49,012 bases of DNA, taken from assembly GCA_014879665.1 (NCBI GenBank), contig JACSRP010000061.1:1-49012 (forward strand), read 5' to 3'. A model generated the notes under the pieces. It searched no databases. It was not told the origin of the DNA and worked only from the letters and a program-made list of their open reading frames with translations. Shown here piece by piece: positions 15,678 through 26,500 of this stretch. Position 1 is the first letter of the stretch. Each line of letters starts with the position of its first letter. A program made the translations under genes and the position numbers. The DNA comes from Anaerolineae bacterium. Its GTDB lineage: Bacteria > Chloroflexota > Anaerolineae > Aggregatilineales > Phototrophicaceae.

Positions 15678-17885
15678 ATGGTTGTAAGTACCGCTATTCC
15701 TGCATCTGCACCGGCATTGAGTTTGCAATCCTTGTTGGATTCGCTTCCTGACTTAACGCCAAATGATCGCGCTGTTGTTGAGAGCGCCTATATCAAAGCT
15801 GAAAAAGAACACGCGGGGCAAATGCGTAAGTCGGGGGAACCCTTTTTTACACATTGCGTTGCTGTCGCTCATATTTTAGCGGAAATGCGGCTGGATGCGG
15901 AAGCAATTGCCGCTGCCTTACTGCATGATATGCTTGAAGATACCGATGTCACACGTGATGAACTCCGTGCCGAATTTGGCCCGACAATTACCAATATTGT
16001 TGAAGGTGTGACGAAGCTCAAAAATTTGCCGCGTCAGGAATCGACGGATCGTAAAAGCCGTAATACTGACCGTGATTTCGAATATCAGCGCAAAGTTTTC
16101 ATGACGATGGGCGATGATGTTCGGGTGGCGCTGGTGAAGCTGGCAGATCGTCTACATAACATGCGAACTCTCGGCTATATGACGCCGGAAAAGCAGCGAG
16201 CTATCGCACAGGAGACGCTGGATATTTACGCGCCGCTGGCGAACCGATTGGGTATCTGGCAGATTAAGTGGCAGCTTGAAGACCTTAGTTTTCGTTATCT
16301 GAAACCGGACGATTACAAAAATATTGCGCGGCGCATTGACGAACATCAGAGTGACCGCGAAAAATATATGAATGAGGTCATTGAGAAGCTGCGCGGGGAA
16401 CTGGTGACGCATGGCGTGCCGAATCCAACTATTTCGGGTCGGCCAAAGCATATTTTCAGCATTTACAAAAAGATGGATCGCAAATCACTACCATTTAGCG
16501 AAATTTATGATGTGCGTGCGGTACGTATCGTTGTGAGCACAATACCGGAATGCTATCTGGCGCTGGGTGTAGTTCATAATATGTGGCACCCGGTACCCGG
16601 CGAATTTGACGATTATATTGCATCACCGAAGGATAACTTCTATCGCAGTCTACATACGGCTGTACGCGATGATCGTGGCAAGACCGTTGAGGTGCAGATT
16701 CGCACGTGGGATATGCACGAACATGCTGAATACGGTGTTGCCGCACATTGGCGTTATAAAGAGGGCAACAAGAAGGACCGCGACGAAGCTTTTGAGAAGC
16801 GTATTGCCTATTTGCGTCGCCTGATGGAGTTTGGCGATCCTGATGATCCGCATTCATTCGTGGATCACATGAAGTCGGAAGTGTTTCGGGATCGGGTGTA
16901 TGTATTCACCCCGAAAGGCGATGTGATTGATTTGCCTGCCGGGGCGACGCCGATAGATTATGCGTATCACATTCATACTGAAATCGGCCATCAATGTCGC
17001 GGTGCGAAGGTTAGCGGTAAATTGGTCAGCCTCGATTACGAATTGAAGACGGGCGATCAGGTGGAGATCATCACCTCGAAGCGCGGCGGCCCCAGTATGG
17101 ACTGGCTAAACCCGAATCTTGGCTACGTTAAAACTGGGCGTGCGCGCGACAAAATACGCCACTGGTTCAGACGGCAGGATCGTGATAAGCACATTCAGGG
17201 TGGGCGAGATGTTCTTGAGCGCGAACTAAAGCGGCTTGGCCTGCTAGATAATATGCCTTTTGACACCGTATCCGGATATTTTGGCTACGAAAGCCTTGAA
17301 GATTTCTTCGCAGCTGTCGGCGCTGGCGATATCAACGGCGGGCAAATTGCCTCCAAAATCCTTGAAGTAGAACGCCGCGAACAGCTTGCGCGCGAGAAAG
17401 AAACCCTGAAGGCGAGACAGTCTCCCGCCAATCTGAGCGTTGATTCTACATCGAACGTTGCAATTCTGGGGACCGGTGGTTATCTGGTGAATCTGGCGCG
17501 CTGCTGTCGCCCGGTGCCGCCTGAAGATATCACCGGTTATGTAACGCGTGGGCGGGGCGTTACGGTGCATCGTGCAGATTGCCCGAATATCAATGCTGAA
17601 CAAGAGCGCCTGATTCCCGTTTCATGGGGTAAGACCACGCAGGAACAGCGTTTCTCGGTACCGATTGAACTCATTGCCTATGATCGCGAGGCATTGATGA
17701 AAGATATCAGTACGATGATTGCCGATGAGAAGGTGAATATGTCAACAGTGAACGTGAATGTGCTGCATGGTATAGCAACGGTGCATATCACGCTTGAAAT
17801 CACCGATATGACCCATCTAACGCGCATCCTGACCCGGCTAAGCAATATCCACAACGTTGTTGAGGCGCGTAGACGTACCCACTAA
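15678..17885 (+). CDS. rel: Bifunctional (p)ppGpp synthetase/hydrolase
   Basis: 735-residue RelA/SpoT homologue controlling the stringent response. Domains in order: HD hydrolase (about 45-190, with His59, His83-Asp84 in LLHDMLEDT, LADRLHNMRTL), synthetase (about 240-360, GRPKHIFSIYKKM, YDVRAVRIVV, YRSLHTAV), TGS (about 405-465), a Cys-rich zinc-finger-like segment (NLARCCRPVPPEDITGYVTR...HRADC, about 610-645) and a C-terminal ACT domain (about 660-733). The intact HD residues argue for hydrolase activity as well as synthesis. GGAAGG lies about 10 bases before the ATG. It is monocistronic and ends at a shared terminator. Confidence 0.96.
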   Translation: MVVSTAIPASAPALSLQSLLDSLPDLTPNDRAVVESAYIKAEKEHAGQMRKSGEPFFTHCVAVAHILAEMRLDAEAIAAALLHDMLEDTDVTRDELRAEFGPTITNIVEGVTKLKNLPRQESTDRKSRNTDRDFEYQRKVFMTMGDDVRVALVKLADRLHNMRTLGYMTPEKQRAIAQETLDIYAPLANRLGIWQIKWQLEDLSFRYLKPDDYKNIARRIDEHQSDREKYMNEVIEKLRGELVTHGVPNPTISGRPKHIFSIYKKMDRKSLPFSEIYDVRAVRIVVSTIPECYLALGVVHNMWHPVPGEFDDYIASPKDNFYRSLHTAVRDDRGKTVEVQIRTWDMHEHAEYGVAAHWRYKEGNKKDRDEAFEKRIAYLRRLMEFGDPDDPHSFVDHMKSEVFRDRVYVFTPKGDVIDLPAGATPIDYAYHIHTEIGHQCRGAKVSGKLVSLDYELKTGDQVEIITSKRGGPSMDWLNPNLGYVKTGRARDKIRHWFRRQDRDKHIQGGRDVLERELKRLGLLDNMPFDTVSGYFGYESLEDFFAAVGAGDINGGQIASKILEVERREQLAREKETLKARQSPANLSVDSTSNVAILGTGGYLVNLARCCRPVPPEDITGYVTRGRGVTVHRADCPNINAEQERLIPVSWGKTTQEQRFSVPIELIAYDREALMKDISTMIADEKVNMSTVNVNVLHGIATVHITLEITDMTHLTRILTRLSNIHNVVEARRRTH

Positions 17886-17912
17886 ATGCGCATTCAGAAA
17901 ATTCTAGAAAAG

Positions 17913-17947
17913 ATACAGACGAGCCAATCAGCCCGTCTGTATTTTTA
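17913..17947. terminator. Bidirectional terminator between rel and gyrA
   Basis: ATACAGACG (17913-17921) pairs with CGTCTGTAT (17934-17942), and an inner GC pair extends the stem; the tail is TTTTT. Confidence 0.85.
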
Positions 17948-17957
17948 TGACTGTTGA

Positions 17958-20447
17958 TCACGCGCTGTCTGGCGCTTCAACAAGCGTACTTTTCCCGGAT
18001 TCCGCAATGATGGGGATATTCTGATAGGTTGTGAGTGTCGCTACGCTCTCTTTCAAACCTAACGCGATCACAATGTCACCTTTACCAGCGCGCTTTGCAG
18101 CCGGCAAAGTTCCTGCTTTGATGGTTTTGGCGCGGTGCTTACTGGTCAGAATGATCACTGGCTCATCCAGTTTTTCAACAATGCAGGCCGATGCCAGACC
18201 CGGGCTGTCCTGCGGCAGTTTCATGGCGATCACCCCGCTGCCGGCGCGTCCTTGAACCGGGTATTCGCTAATCGGCGAAGTTTTGGCGATACCATCACTG
18301 GTGATCGTGATCAGGTGTGACCCTTCAGAAACGAGATTTGCGCCGACGACCCGATCATTTGTATCTGCCAGTTTGATGCCTCGCATACCGCCTGCGCCCA
18401 TGCCGGTTGGGCGAACATCAGATTCTTTGAAGCGAATCGCTGAAACTTGCTGCGTGCTTAATACGACTTCATTTTCGCCGCTGGTAACCATCACCCAACC
18501 GAGTTCATCTCCGTTTTCGATGTCCATTACCTTGAAACTGTGAGCCATCAAACCGGGCAAATCTTCAAGTCGCTGGCGTTTAACTTCGCCTAGCTGCGTG
18601 GCAAAGAACAGGAATCCTTCCGCGCCATTTGGCGGCAAGCTGAGGGCAGCGCAGATTAAGTGTCCATTTTTTAGACTGCTCAAATCCTGAAAAGCCGTCC
18701 CTTCTGATGGCGTGTTGATTTGTGGCAGTTGGTGTACTGGCAGTGTAGCGCAGTTGCCGTCCGTAGAGAAAAGATACAGGATATGATCCGTCACGCTTTG
18801 CAAAATGAAACGCGGCGGATCTTTAACATCACCGGTAATTCTTGGCTGCGCGGAATCGAAGGTGCGCCCAATTTTTCCGCTGGTGGTGAATGTTATCCAC
18901 GTCGATTCTTGGGGCAGCATCAGCACTTCGGCGGGGGTTGCTGTCGCAGTATCATCAATGATGATGCTGCGGCGCGGCTCGCCATATGCCTGTTTAATCA
19001 TTGCTAGTTCTTCGGCAATGACCGCCCGCATTTTTTCAGGGCTGCTCAACACGCCTTCGAGGTAGGCAATTAATTCAGTTTTCTCTTTATGCTCTTGAAC
19101 GATGGTCTGCCGTTCCAAAGCGGCCAACCGCCGAAGCTGCATATCCAGAATCGCCCGTGCCTGAATTTCGGTAATATCGAGCAGTGTCATCAGCGCATCA
19201 CGGGCAGCGTCCACCGTCTTGGATTTACGAATGGTCGCAATCACTTCGTCCATCCGATCCAGCGCCTTAATCAAGCCTTCCAGAATATGCGCGCGATCCC
19301 GTGCTTTTTGCAGGTCATATTCGCTGCGGCGGCGCACAATTTCTAAGCGATGATCCAGATATACCTTCAGACATTGTTTCAACGAGAGCAAGCGCGGTTC
19401 GCCATTGACCAGTGCCAGCATGATGATGCTGAAGGTTTCCTGAAGCGGCGTTAGCTTGAAAAGCTGCGCCAGTACATCCGTGGCAATGGCGCCGCGTTGA
19501 AGCTCAATCATGAGCCGCAGTCCCTGCCTGTCGGACTCATCGCGTAAGTCGGCAAGACCTTCCAAACGGCCTTCACGGGCAAGCATAGCTATGCGTTCGA
19601 TCAGTGTGGATTTATTGGTTTGATAGGGCAGTTCGGTGACGATGATGCGTGATTTGCCGCGCCCCATCTCTTCGATGTGGCAGCGCGCTCGCATCGTAAT
19701 TTTCCCGCGCCCTGTGGCATAGGCGACAGCAAGCGAGCCTTCATCGGTTTCCGCATCATCAATGTGATGGTAAATCAGACCGCCTGTAGGAAAGTCCGGC
19801 CCCTTGATGAACTGCATCAGATCAGGAATACCGATCTCGTCCAACGCAGCCCAGTTTTTGAGCATGTGAATTAACGCATCACAGGTCTCACCGAGATTAT
19901 GCGGCGGAATGTTAGTGGACATACCCACCGCGATGCCCGATGAACCGTTGACTAGTAAATTCGGAAAACTGGAGGGCAGCACCGAGGGTTCGGACAGCGT
20001 ACCATCAAAATTATCTACAAATTCAACGGTATTCTTGTCAATATCGGTGAGCAGTTCATCGCCAATGGCGGCCACTCTCGCTTCGGTGTAGCGCATAGCT
20101 GCTGCGCCATCACCGTCAATGCTGCCGAAATTCCCTTGCCCCTCAACCAGCGGGTTGCGCATCGCAAAATCCTGCGCCATACGCACCAGCGATTCATAAA
20201 CGGCGGCGTCTCCGTGGGGGTGATATTTGCCCAGCACCTCACCGACAATACGGGCGCATTTTTTGAACGGGGTATCTGAACGTATACCCATATCGTACAT
20301 GGCGTACATGATGCGGCGATGTACAGGCTTTAGGCCATCGCGGGCGTCAGGAAGCGCACGGGCGACGATCACGCTCATGGCGTAATCGAGATAGGATTCG
20401 CGCATTTCCTGCCCGATGTTTATTTGACGGATTACTCCATTGGTCAT
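17958..20447 (-). CDS. gyrA: DNA gyrase / topoisomerase IV subunit A
   Basis: Type IIA topoisomerase breakage-reunion subunit. The N-terminal part is standard: IRQINI...[31 protein letters not shown], and the catalytic Tyr in [10 protein letters not shown] (residue 120 from this start). The C-terminal half is a beta-pinwheel, but the canonical GyrA box QRRGGKG is absent; only a degenerate QGRAGSG is seen in a late blade. This leaves gyrase versus topo IV open. The quinolone region reads [11 protein letters not shown], with Ala where E. coli GyrA has Ser83 and Glu for Asp87. I chose the ATG at 20447 ([11 protein letters not shown]) because it matches family N-termini and has GGAG upstream; an in-frame ATG at 20483 would add 12 residues. 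No gyrB is adjacent. Confidence 0.88.
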   Translation of the reverse strand: MTNGVIRQINIGQEMRESYLDYAMSVIVARALPDARDGLKPVHRRIMYAMYDMGIRSDTPFKKCARIVGEVLGKYHPHGDAAVYESLVRMAQDFAMRNPLVEGQGNFGSIDGDGAAAMRYTEARVAAIGDELLTDIDKNTVEFVDNFDGTLSEPSVLPSSFPNLLVNGSSGIAVGMSTNIPPHNLGETCDALIHMLKNWAALDEIGIPDLMQFIKGPDFPTGGLIYHHIDDAETDEGSLAVAYATGRGKITMRARCHIEEMGRGKSRIIVTELPYQTNKSTLIERIAMLAREGRLEGLADLRDESDRQGLRLMIELQRGAIATDVLAQLFKLTPLQETFSIIMLALVNGEPRLLSLKQCLKVYLDHRLEIVRRRSEYDLQKARDRAHILEGLIKALDRMDEVIATIRKSKTVDAARDALMTLLDITEIQARAILDMQLRRLAALERQTIVQEHKEKTELIAYLEGVLSSPEKMRAVIAEELAMIKQAYGEPRRSIIIDDTATATPAEVLMLPQESTWITFTTSGKIGRTFDSAQPRITGDVKDPPRFILQSVTDHILYLFSTDGNCATLPVHQLPQINTPSEGTAFQDLSSLKNGHLICAALSLPPNGAEGFLFFATQLGEVKRQRLEDLPGLMAHSFKVMDIENGDELGWVMVTSGENEVVLSTQQVSAIRFKESDVRPTGMGAGGMRGIKLADTNDRVVGANLVSEGSHLITITSDGIAKTSPISEYPVQGRAGSGVIAMKLPQDSPGLASACIVEKLDEPVIILTSKHRAKTIKAGTLPAAKRAGKGDIVIALGLKESVATLTTYQNIPIIAESGKSTLVEAPDSA

Positions 20448-20525
20448 TTTTGTGGCTTGCTCCAGCGGCTGATGCGCAATCATTCTAAGTGAATGAACGG
20501 TATTGTCAATTGAACATAAGTTCTA

Positions 20526-20534
20526 ATTATAACA
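20526..20534 (-). promoter_or_regulatory. Extended -10 promoter of gyrA
   Basis: Minus-strand TG-T-TATAAT is a perfect extended -10, with predicted transcription start near 20519. No clear -35. Confidence 0.45.
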
Positions 20535-20576
20535 TGAAATGACTGCTTGTAGTGGTAAAACGTAGGGTATTTTCTC

Positions 20577-20604
20577 TTGAGAGTACTCATTCTTATGATA
20601 CGAT
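20577..20604 (+). promoter_or_regulatory. Possible promoter of the glycoside hydrolase-like gene
   Basis: TTGAGA (20577-20582), 16 bases, TACGAT (20599-20604). Transcription would begin at about 20611, next to the ATG at 20612, which would make a leaderless mRNA. There is no Shine-Dalgarno sequence. Confidence 0.35.
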
Positions 20605-20611
20605 ACCACGC

Positions 20612-22252
20612 ATGGACATAATTTCTCAGCTTTTACGCTTGCTCGGCCTGCTTTTTCTTGGGCTTTCCAGTGCATGCGCGCCGCAAACACCGGTGCCGGT
20701 TTACTGGACGGCAACACCTGAAGTAACAACAACCGCAGTCATGGCCACAGAGGCAGTAGTTGTGCCGACGGAAATTCCGGCGACAATTCTTCCGACAGTT
20801 CCCGCAGCTGCCACATCAGAGCCGATCCTTGCGACGAACACGGCAGCGATCCCCACCAATACTCAGGCGGCGGTGGCCGTTGCGCCAACGCTGACGCCTG
20901 TGCCACCAACGGCAACCGTTGTTTCGGCTGAAAGCTCGATCCTCACTGCCGGGGCGACGTGGCAAGGCCCTGTCGTTTCGGGCGAGGTTTCGCCACCGCC
21001 CACTTTCCCGGTGGCAGCGCCGACAACATCGCCAATTTCTGGCTCGCCAACGATAACGCCGACCGTTCCGGACTTGCCACTGCGTCCATATTTGCCGGAT
21101 CTTAATCCCAATGATATCGGGGTGCAGCTAGACATAAACCTATCGCTTCAAGATTGGCAAGCCGCGATGGGCGACATTGAGCGTCTGGGGATCAAATGGG
21201 TGAAAGTACAGCTCTCATGGCGCGATATGCAGCCAGATGGGCCTAACCAGAAGAATGATGAATTCTTCCTACGGGTTGAGCAGTATCTAGAAGATGCCGC
21301 TAATCGTGGCTTGAACGTGCTGATCAGCGTGGCAAAAGCGCCGCAGTGGGCGCGCTCGGTGCATCTCGAAGATGGCCCGCCAGATAACCCGCAGGATTTA
21401 GCTAATTTTATCACGCTGATATTTCAGGAAATTAATGCAGATCTCTTCCGTCCGGTCATTGGCGATTACATTGATGCAGTCGAAATTTGGAATGAGCCCA
21501 ACCTGCTGCGTGAATGGCAGGGGACGCTGCCCTTTAGCGGTTCAGGCTATATGCAGTTGTTCGGGCCGGCCTATCAGGCGGTGCGGGCTTATTCGCCAAC
21601 TATCCCGGTGTTGACTGCTGGGCTTGCCCCAACCACCACCAGCAGCTTCTCAATTGATGACGGGGAGTTTCTGCGGCAGATATACGGCGCAGGATTGATG
21701 AACTATCCCGATGCAATTCTGGGGGTACATCCGTATCCATGGGGCAACCCGCCAGATGCGCGCTGCTGCGACAATGTGGAAGGGCAGGGTTGGGATGATA
21801 ATCCACATTTCTTCTTTGCTGATACGCTGGATACCTATCGCCAGATTATGCGTGAGCATAACGACAGCCGGCAGATGTGGATTACCGAATTTGGTTATGC
21901 CAGTTGGGATGGCTATCCAACAGCTCCGCCAGCGAGTGATGATTGGATTTTGTACACAGATCGGCTTGAACAGGGCGTAAATACGATACGTGCGCTGCAA
22001 ATTGCCCAGAACAGTCCAGACATTGGCGTTACGATTCTCTGGAATTTGAACTTTGCGACGCTGGCAGGCATGGTGCAAAACAGCGATGAACGCGCTGCCT
22101 ATAGTATGCTCATTCCCGGCGATGGCTGCGTGCTAGACTTGAACAGTACGAACCGTACCGAACGCCCGGTTTACTGGATGGTATACGATGCGGTGCGCCC
22201 AGAAGTTTCGCTGTCAGATTACTGTGGGGTTATTCCTGCGCCCATGCAGTAG
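20612..22252 (+). CDS. Lipoprotein with glycoside hydrolase-like TIM barrel
   Basis: 546 residues. The N-terminus looks like a lipoprotein signal (lipobox LSSAC, Cys22), followed by a long Thr/Pro/Ala-rich linker to about residue 160. The rest is a TIM-barrel domain of GH39/GH5-like (clan GH-A) type. The acid/base glutamate lies in AVEIWNEPNLL (about Glu295) and the nucleophile in MWITEFGYASW (about Glu426), the two-glutamate arrangement of retaining enzymes; the WGNPP/HPYPW segment (about 372-380) also fits. The substrate is unknown. The ATG at 20612 is chosen over a GTG at 20552 because it places the hydrophobic signal at the N-terminus. Signal II lacks the usual early Lys/Arg pair. Confidence 0.8.
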   Translation: MDIISQLLRLLGLLFLGLSSACAPQTPVPVYWTATPEVTTTAVMATEAVVVPTEIPATILPTVPAAATSEPILATNTAAIPTNTQAAVAVAPTLTPVPPTATVVSAESSILTAGATWQGPVVSGEVSPPPTFPVAAPTTSPISGSPTITPTVPDLPLRPYLPDLNPNDIGVQLDINLSLQDWQAAMGDIERLGIKWVKVQLSWRDMQPDGPNQKNDEFFLRVEQYLEDAANRGLNVLISVAKAPQWARSVHLEDGPPDNPQDLANFITLIFQEINADLFRPVIGDYIDAVEIWNEPNLLREWQGTLPFSGSGYMQLFGPAYQAVRAYSPTIPVLTAGLAPTTTSSFSIDDGEFLRQIYGAGLMNYPDAILGVHPYPWGNPPDARCCDNVEGQGWDDNPHFFFADTLDTYRQIMREHNDSRQMWITEFGYASWDGYPTAPPASDDWILYTDRLEQGVNTIRALQIAQNSPDIGVTILWNLNFATLAGMVQNSDERAAYSMLIPGDGCVLDLNSTNRTERPVYWMVYDAVRPEVSLSDYCGVIPAPMQ

Positions 22253-22268
22253 ACACTAAATCGCAAAT

Positions 22269-22301
22269 ACAAAACACCCTCCGTGAAAGAGGGTGTTTTG
22301 T
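22269..22301. terminator. Bidirectional terminator
   Basis: A 13-bp perfect stem (22269-22281 with 22289-22301), loop of seven bases, A-run and T-run on opposite arms. It lies between the converging glycoside hydrolase-like and propeller-like genes. Confidence 0.92.
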
Positions 22302-22303
22302 AA

Positions 22304-23443
22304 TTAGCTCGATGGCTGCACTAAATATAAGCGCAGGCGACTATAATCAAGGAAACAGAGTCGGCCTCCGCCTACAGCATCGCCACCATAGCTATTGGTG
22401 GTATAAAAGCCAGAGCTATCAGGCAGCCAGATCAGGCTGGTGATCGGCAAATCCCCTTCAACCGTGAAATCAACATCGGCAAGGCTGCGCCCATCGTTCA
22501 TACACGCAACAGCATGGCGGGCTGGTTCATTGGTGGGCAGCGGTTGGCTAACATTCCCTGTGGCTAGATTCACGACGATCAACAGACTATCGCCGCTGTC
22601 ATCTCCGGATGGATCAGGGATGGTGCCAGCGATCCATTGATTATCAGGGCTAGGCCAGAAGAAGGCTGTAGGTACGTCATAAGTGGCTGTAACCGCACCG
22701 TCATGCAGGCTATAAACGCTCAAACTGGCAGAATTATCGGTCATGTCGTCAAAATTTAGCAGGCGGGGAACATACAATGATTGACCATCTGGCGCAAATA
22801 TCGGGAAATATCCTTCTGAGCCGTCTGGGGTATCAATGACGAATAATTCATCACCCGTTTGCAGATCGAAAATGTGAATGCTAGCAACATCACTTACAGC
22901 AGCAATGGTGTGATCGGCATTGTAAATTGTGCTTTCTGGATAACCCGCATAGCCGGGAATTAAACTTTCGAGCGTCTCAAGATCAAGCAGAATAGTGAGT
23001 GATTCGGCTGCTTCTTCACCGGACGCGGGAATAACTATCCGGTTTGTATCATAGTTTTGCGCGCTGTCTGCATAAATTAATTCGAGTGTGTCGTTCGTAG
23101 TATAAGCAAATGGTGAAGTGAAACTGCTGACCCATTGTTCGTAAGTGAGTGATTCAAAGAACGGCATAAAGTTGTCATCACGAACGCTGATGAATGTATT
23201 CGTTGTCAGATCAAAAACTAAGATTGAATAATTCCTGTTTCCACAAGTATCCATTAAAATCCACATCTGCGCTTGATCGGGAGAGAGAGCCGAGGCTACA
23301 GGGCAGTTAAAGCCAATATCAAGTTCAGCCTGTAAGTTGAGCGTTGGGGCAGTTTGAGCAGTGATGTGGGGAATTCCTGAGAAAGAAAGCAAACTCATCA
23401 TGAGAATGGCGATGATGTTCATCCGGCGACTGGCGACCTTCAT
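22304..23443 (-). CDS. Secreted beta-propeller-like protein of unknown function
   Basis: 379 residues with an N-terminal signal peptide (hydrophobic 9-24, cleavage near ITAQ). The mature part shows degenerate WD40/YVTN-type repeats: ALSPDQAQMWILM, STIYNADHTIAAVSD followed by IHIFDLQTGDEL, PIFAPDGQSLYVP, FFWPSPDNQWIAG, SLIWLPDSSGFYTT. Four Cys residues could form disulfides. No enzyme motif is seen. AAAGGTGAA lies about nine bases before the ATG at 23443. It stands alone between two terminators. Confidence 0.72.
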   Translation of the reverse strand: MKVASRRMNIIAILMMSLLSFSGIPHITAQTAPTLNLQAELDIGFNCPVASALSPDQAQMWILMDTCGNRNYSILVFDLTTNTFISVRDDNFMPFFESLTYEQWVSSFTSPFAYTTNDTLELIYADSAQNYDTNRIVIPASGEEAAESLTILLDLETLESLIPGYAGYPESTIYNADHTIAAVSDVASIHIFDLQTGDELFVIDTPDGSEGYFPIFAPDGQSLYVPRLLNFDDMTDNSASLSVYSLHDGAVTATYDVPTAFFWPSPDNQWIAGTIPDPSGDDSGDSLLIVVNLATGNVSQPLPTNEPARHAVACMNDGRSLADVDFTVEGDLPITSLIWLPDSSGFYTTNSYGGDAVGGGRLCFLDYSRLRLYLVQPSS

Positions 23444-23533
23444 CAGTGCTTCACCTTTCAGAAATTTAGAGATACCAGAGTATTTCTGTGACTATTTGTA
23501 TTCTATCTATTTCAAATTATTCTGCTTGCGAGA

Positions 23534-23573
23534 AAACAAAAAAGGCGATCCAACTGGATCGCCTTTTTTGTTT
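23534..23573 (-). terminator. Strong terminator after rpoC
   Basis: An 18-bp perfect stem (23534-23551 with 23556-23573), loop AACT, and T-rich arm; immediately follows the rpoC stop. Confidence 0.95.
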
Positions 23574-23584
23574 GGAAATTAAGC

Positions 23585-26500
23585 CTAGTCTTCTTCGCCC
23601 CGCGAGTGTTCTTCGGCGTCGCTTTCATCGTCGTATATGTCAGCGCCGGCATCAAGCGCGCCTTGCGCCGCAAGCGTTACGCTTGGCGCGATCAATTCGC
23701 GATCCTGATAGGTGTGGAAACCGGTACCGGCAGGGATAAGCTTGCCGATGATCACATTTTCCTTTAGACCATATAGTTTATCGGTCTTGCCTTCGATGGC
23801 TGCGCCCGCCAGCACCTTGATCGTATGCTGGAAGCTGGAGGCAGATAGGAAGCTGTCCGTGGTTAGCGCTGCCTTGGTGACGCCCAACAAGATCGGGACG
23901 CCTGCGGCAGGTTCTAACCCTTGCTCTATGAGCTGTTCATTGATCTTCAGCAGTTGAAGCTTTTCGATCAACTCGCCGGGCAGCAGGTCACTATCGCCGC
24001 TGCGGGTAAGTTGTACCCGCGACAGCATCTTACGGATGATGATCTCGAAGTGTTTATCACTGATGTTCACGCCCTGAGCGCGATATACCTTCTGAATTTC
24101 AGTCAGCAGGTACAGCTCAGTCTTTTCTTCACCTAGAATACGCAGTACGTGGTGTGGATTCAGCGCGCCTTCGGTTAACTGTTGCCCGGCAACAATTTCT
24201 GCGCCGTCATATGCCTCTGGTAGCAGACGTGAGCTGGAGGGAATGTCATATTCCATTTCATCACGTTTTTCAAAGCGCAGGTAAATGGCGTTTTCTTCAA
24301 CGTGGACAGTGCCTTCCATGGTGGCGAGCAGCGTTTCGCCGCTGTCCTCATCTTGAGCGAGAATGAAGCCCGATGACACCTTCTGGTCTTCAGCGACGTT
24401 TAGCGTCCAGCCTGCGGGCACTGTATAAGTCTCCGCGATGACCTCGCTGTTGATGACGGTGGCGATACGCACGCCGTCGCGTTTGGATAGACGCAGCGTT
24501 CCTCCGATGTCGGTGACAACCGCCTCGCCTTTCGGTTTCTTACGCCCCTCGAACAGCTCTTCAACACGCGGCAGACCGCTGGTGATGTCGCCCGATGCCT
24601 GCGCCGTACCACCGGTATGGAAGGTACGCAGCGTAAGCTGAGTACCCGGTTCACCGATGGATTGCGCGGCGATAACGCCCACAGCTGTGCCGATTTCTGC
24701 CATGTCACCACGACCCAGATCGCGGCCATAGCACAGGGCGCAAATGCCGTGAATGAGATTGCAGGTCAGCGGACTGCGAACATACACTTCAGGGATATCA
24801 GTATTTCGGTTAATGGCCTCGGCAATTTCTTCGTCAATCATCCCGTTACGCGAGACTATGAGTTCGCCAGTGTTGGGATCATACAGGTCTTTCGCAGCAC
24901 AGCGTCCGACGGTGCGTTCAAACATACTCTGTTTGGCGATGTCATCGGAACGGCGGATCCAGATGCCTTCTTGCGTACCACAGTCAGTACGGTTGATGAT
25001 CATTTCCTGCGCAACGTCTACCAGACGGCGGGTTAAATAACCGGCGTCGGCAGTACGCAGCGCGGTATCTGCTAGACCTTTGCGCGCGCCGTGTGTAGAG
25101 ATGAAGTATTCCAGCGCGGTCAAACCCTCGCGGAAGTGACTGCGAATGGGCAGGTCAATGATACGGCCTGACGGGTCGGCCATCAGCCCGCGCATACCGG
25201 CCAGCTGGGTAATAGGGCCAAAGCCACCTTTTGTCGAGCCAGAAAGCGCCATAATTGCAATCGGCCCGTAGGGGTTCAGTGAGCCGCGAATCACGTTTTG
25301 CAGATTTTCTTTGGCGTTATTCCATGTGTCTACGGTGTTCTGGTAGCGCTCTTCCTCGGTCATCAGACCGCGGCGGAAGTCACGTTCATTGCGATCTACA
25401 ATTTCTTCTGCTTCGCGCAAGATATCGGCGCGCTGATCAGGCACTGTAATGTCGGCAACGGCGACGGTTGTGCCGGATACTGTAGCGTAATGGAAACCTA
25501 GGTCCTTAATCGAGTCTACGATATTGGTGGTCACTTCAGGGCCAACGCGGCGATAGGCCTTGTCTACCAGTTCCTGCAATTCCTTTTTGCCCTGCGTTTT
25601 CTGAACGAAGCGCATTTCATCGGGCAGGATGCGATTGAAAATTGCGCGCCCAACCGTAGTCTCTTCAGGTTCCGACAGCGGTTCGCGGGTTTCCAGATAG
25701 GTGCCCAGCAGAATGGGTGTATGTAGGCCAACAAGACCGATATTGTAGAGATATTCTACTTCATCCATATCTACAACATGACGGCGCTCGTGCAGGTTCG
25801 CCGGAACCAACTGCCCCGTCAGCCCCTGCTTCTTCAAATGCTGGCCGAAATCGTAGGCGTTGGCGAGCATAGCATCCACCTCGCCGTTTAGGACGGCCTG
25901 GGTGGTCAGGTTGATGGCCTCATTCAGGCGTTCACTATCTTTGCTGACTTCCGGCGCATCAAACATGACGATGCCGGGAACGTCACGATCCTGTGCCCAG
26001 TAGTAGCCATTGGTACGGAAGCCCACGCCGATCTTCATGGCGGGGTCTTTCAGCGATTCAATAGAGCGGAATTCATCGGCACGCTCAGGTCGGGTGAAGA
26101 TTTCCACCGACGGATCCATGGTGAGGTAATAAATACCCAGAACCATGTCTTTCGCGGGAGCAACGATTGGTTGGCCGTCAGCAGGCTTGAGCAAATTCTT
26201 AGTGCTCAGCATCAGCTCACGCGCTTCCTGAACGGCTTTGTCGCTCAGTGGGACGTGAACGGCCATCTGGTCGCCGTCAAAGTCGGCATTGAATGCCGAG
26301 CAAACCAGCGGGTGAATTTGAATAGCTTTTCCCTCTACCAGCTGCGGCTCGAATGCCTGAATACCAAGACGGTGCAGGGTAGGTGCGCGATTCAGCAGGA
26401 CAGGACGATCCTTGATGACCTCTTCCAGAACTTCCCAAACTTCCGGCTTTTCGCGTTCGATAATGCGCTTCGCGCCCTTCACGTTGCTGGCATAACCATG

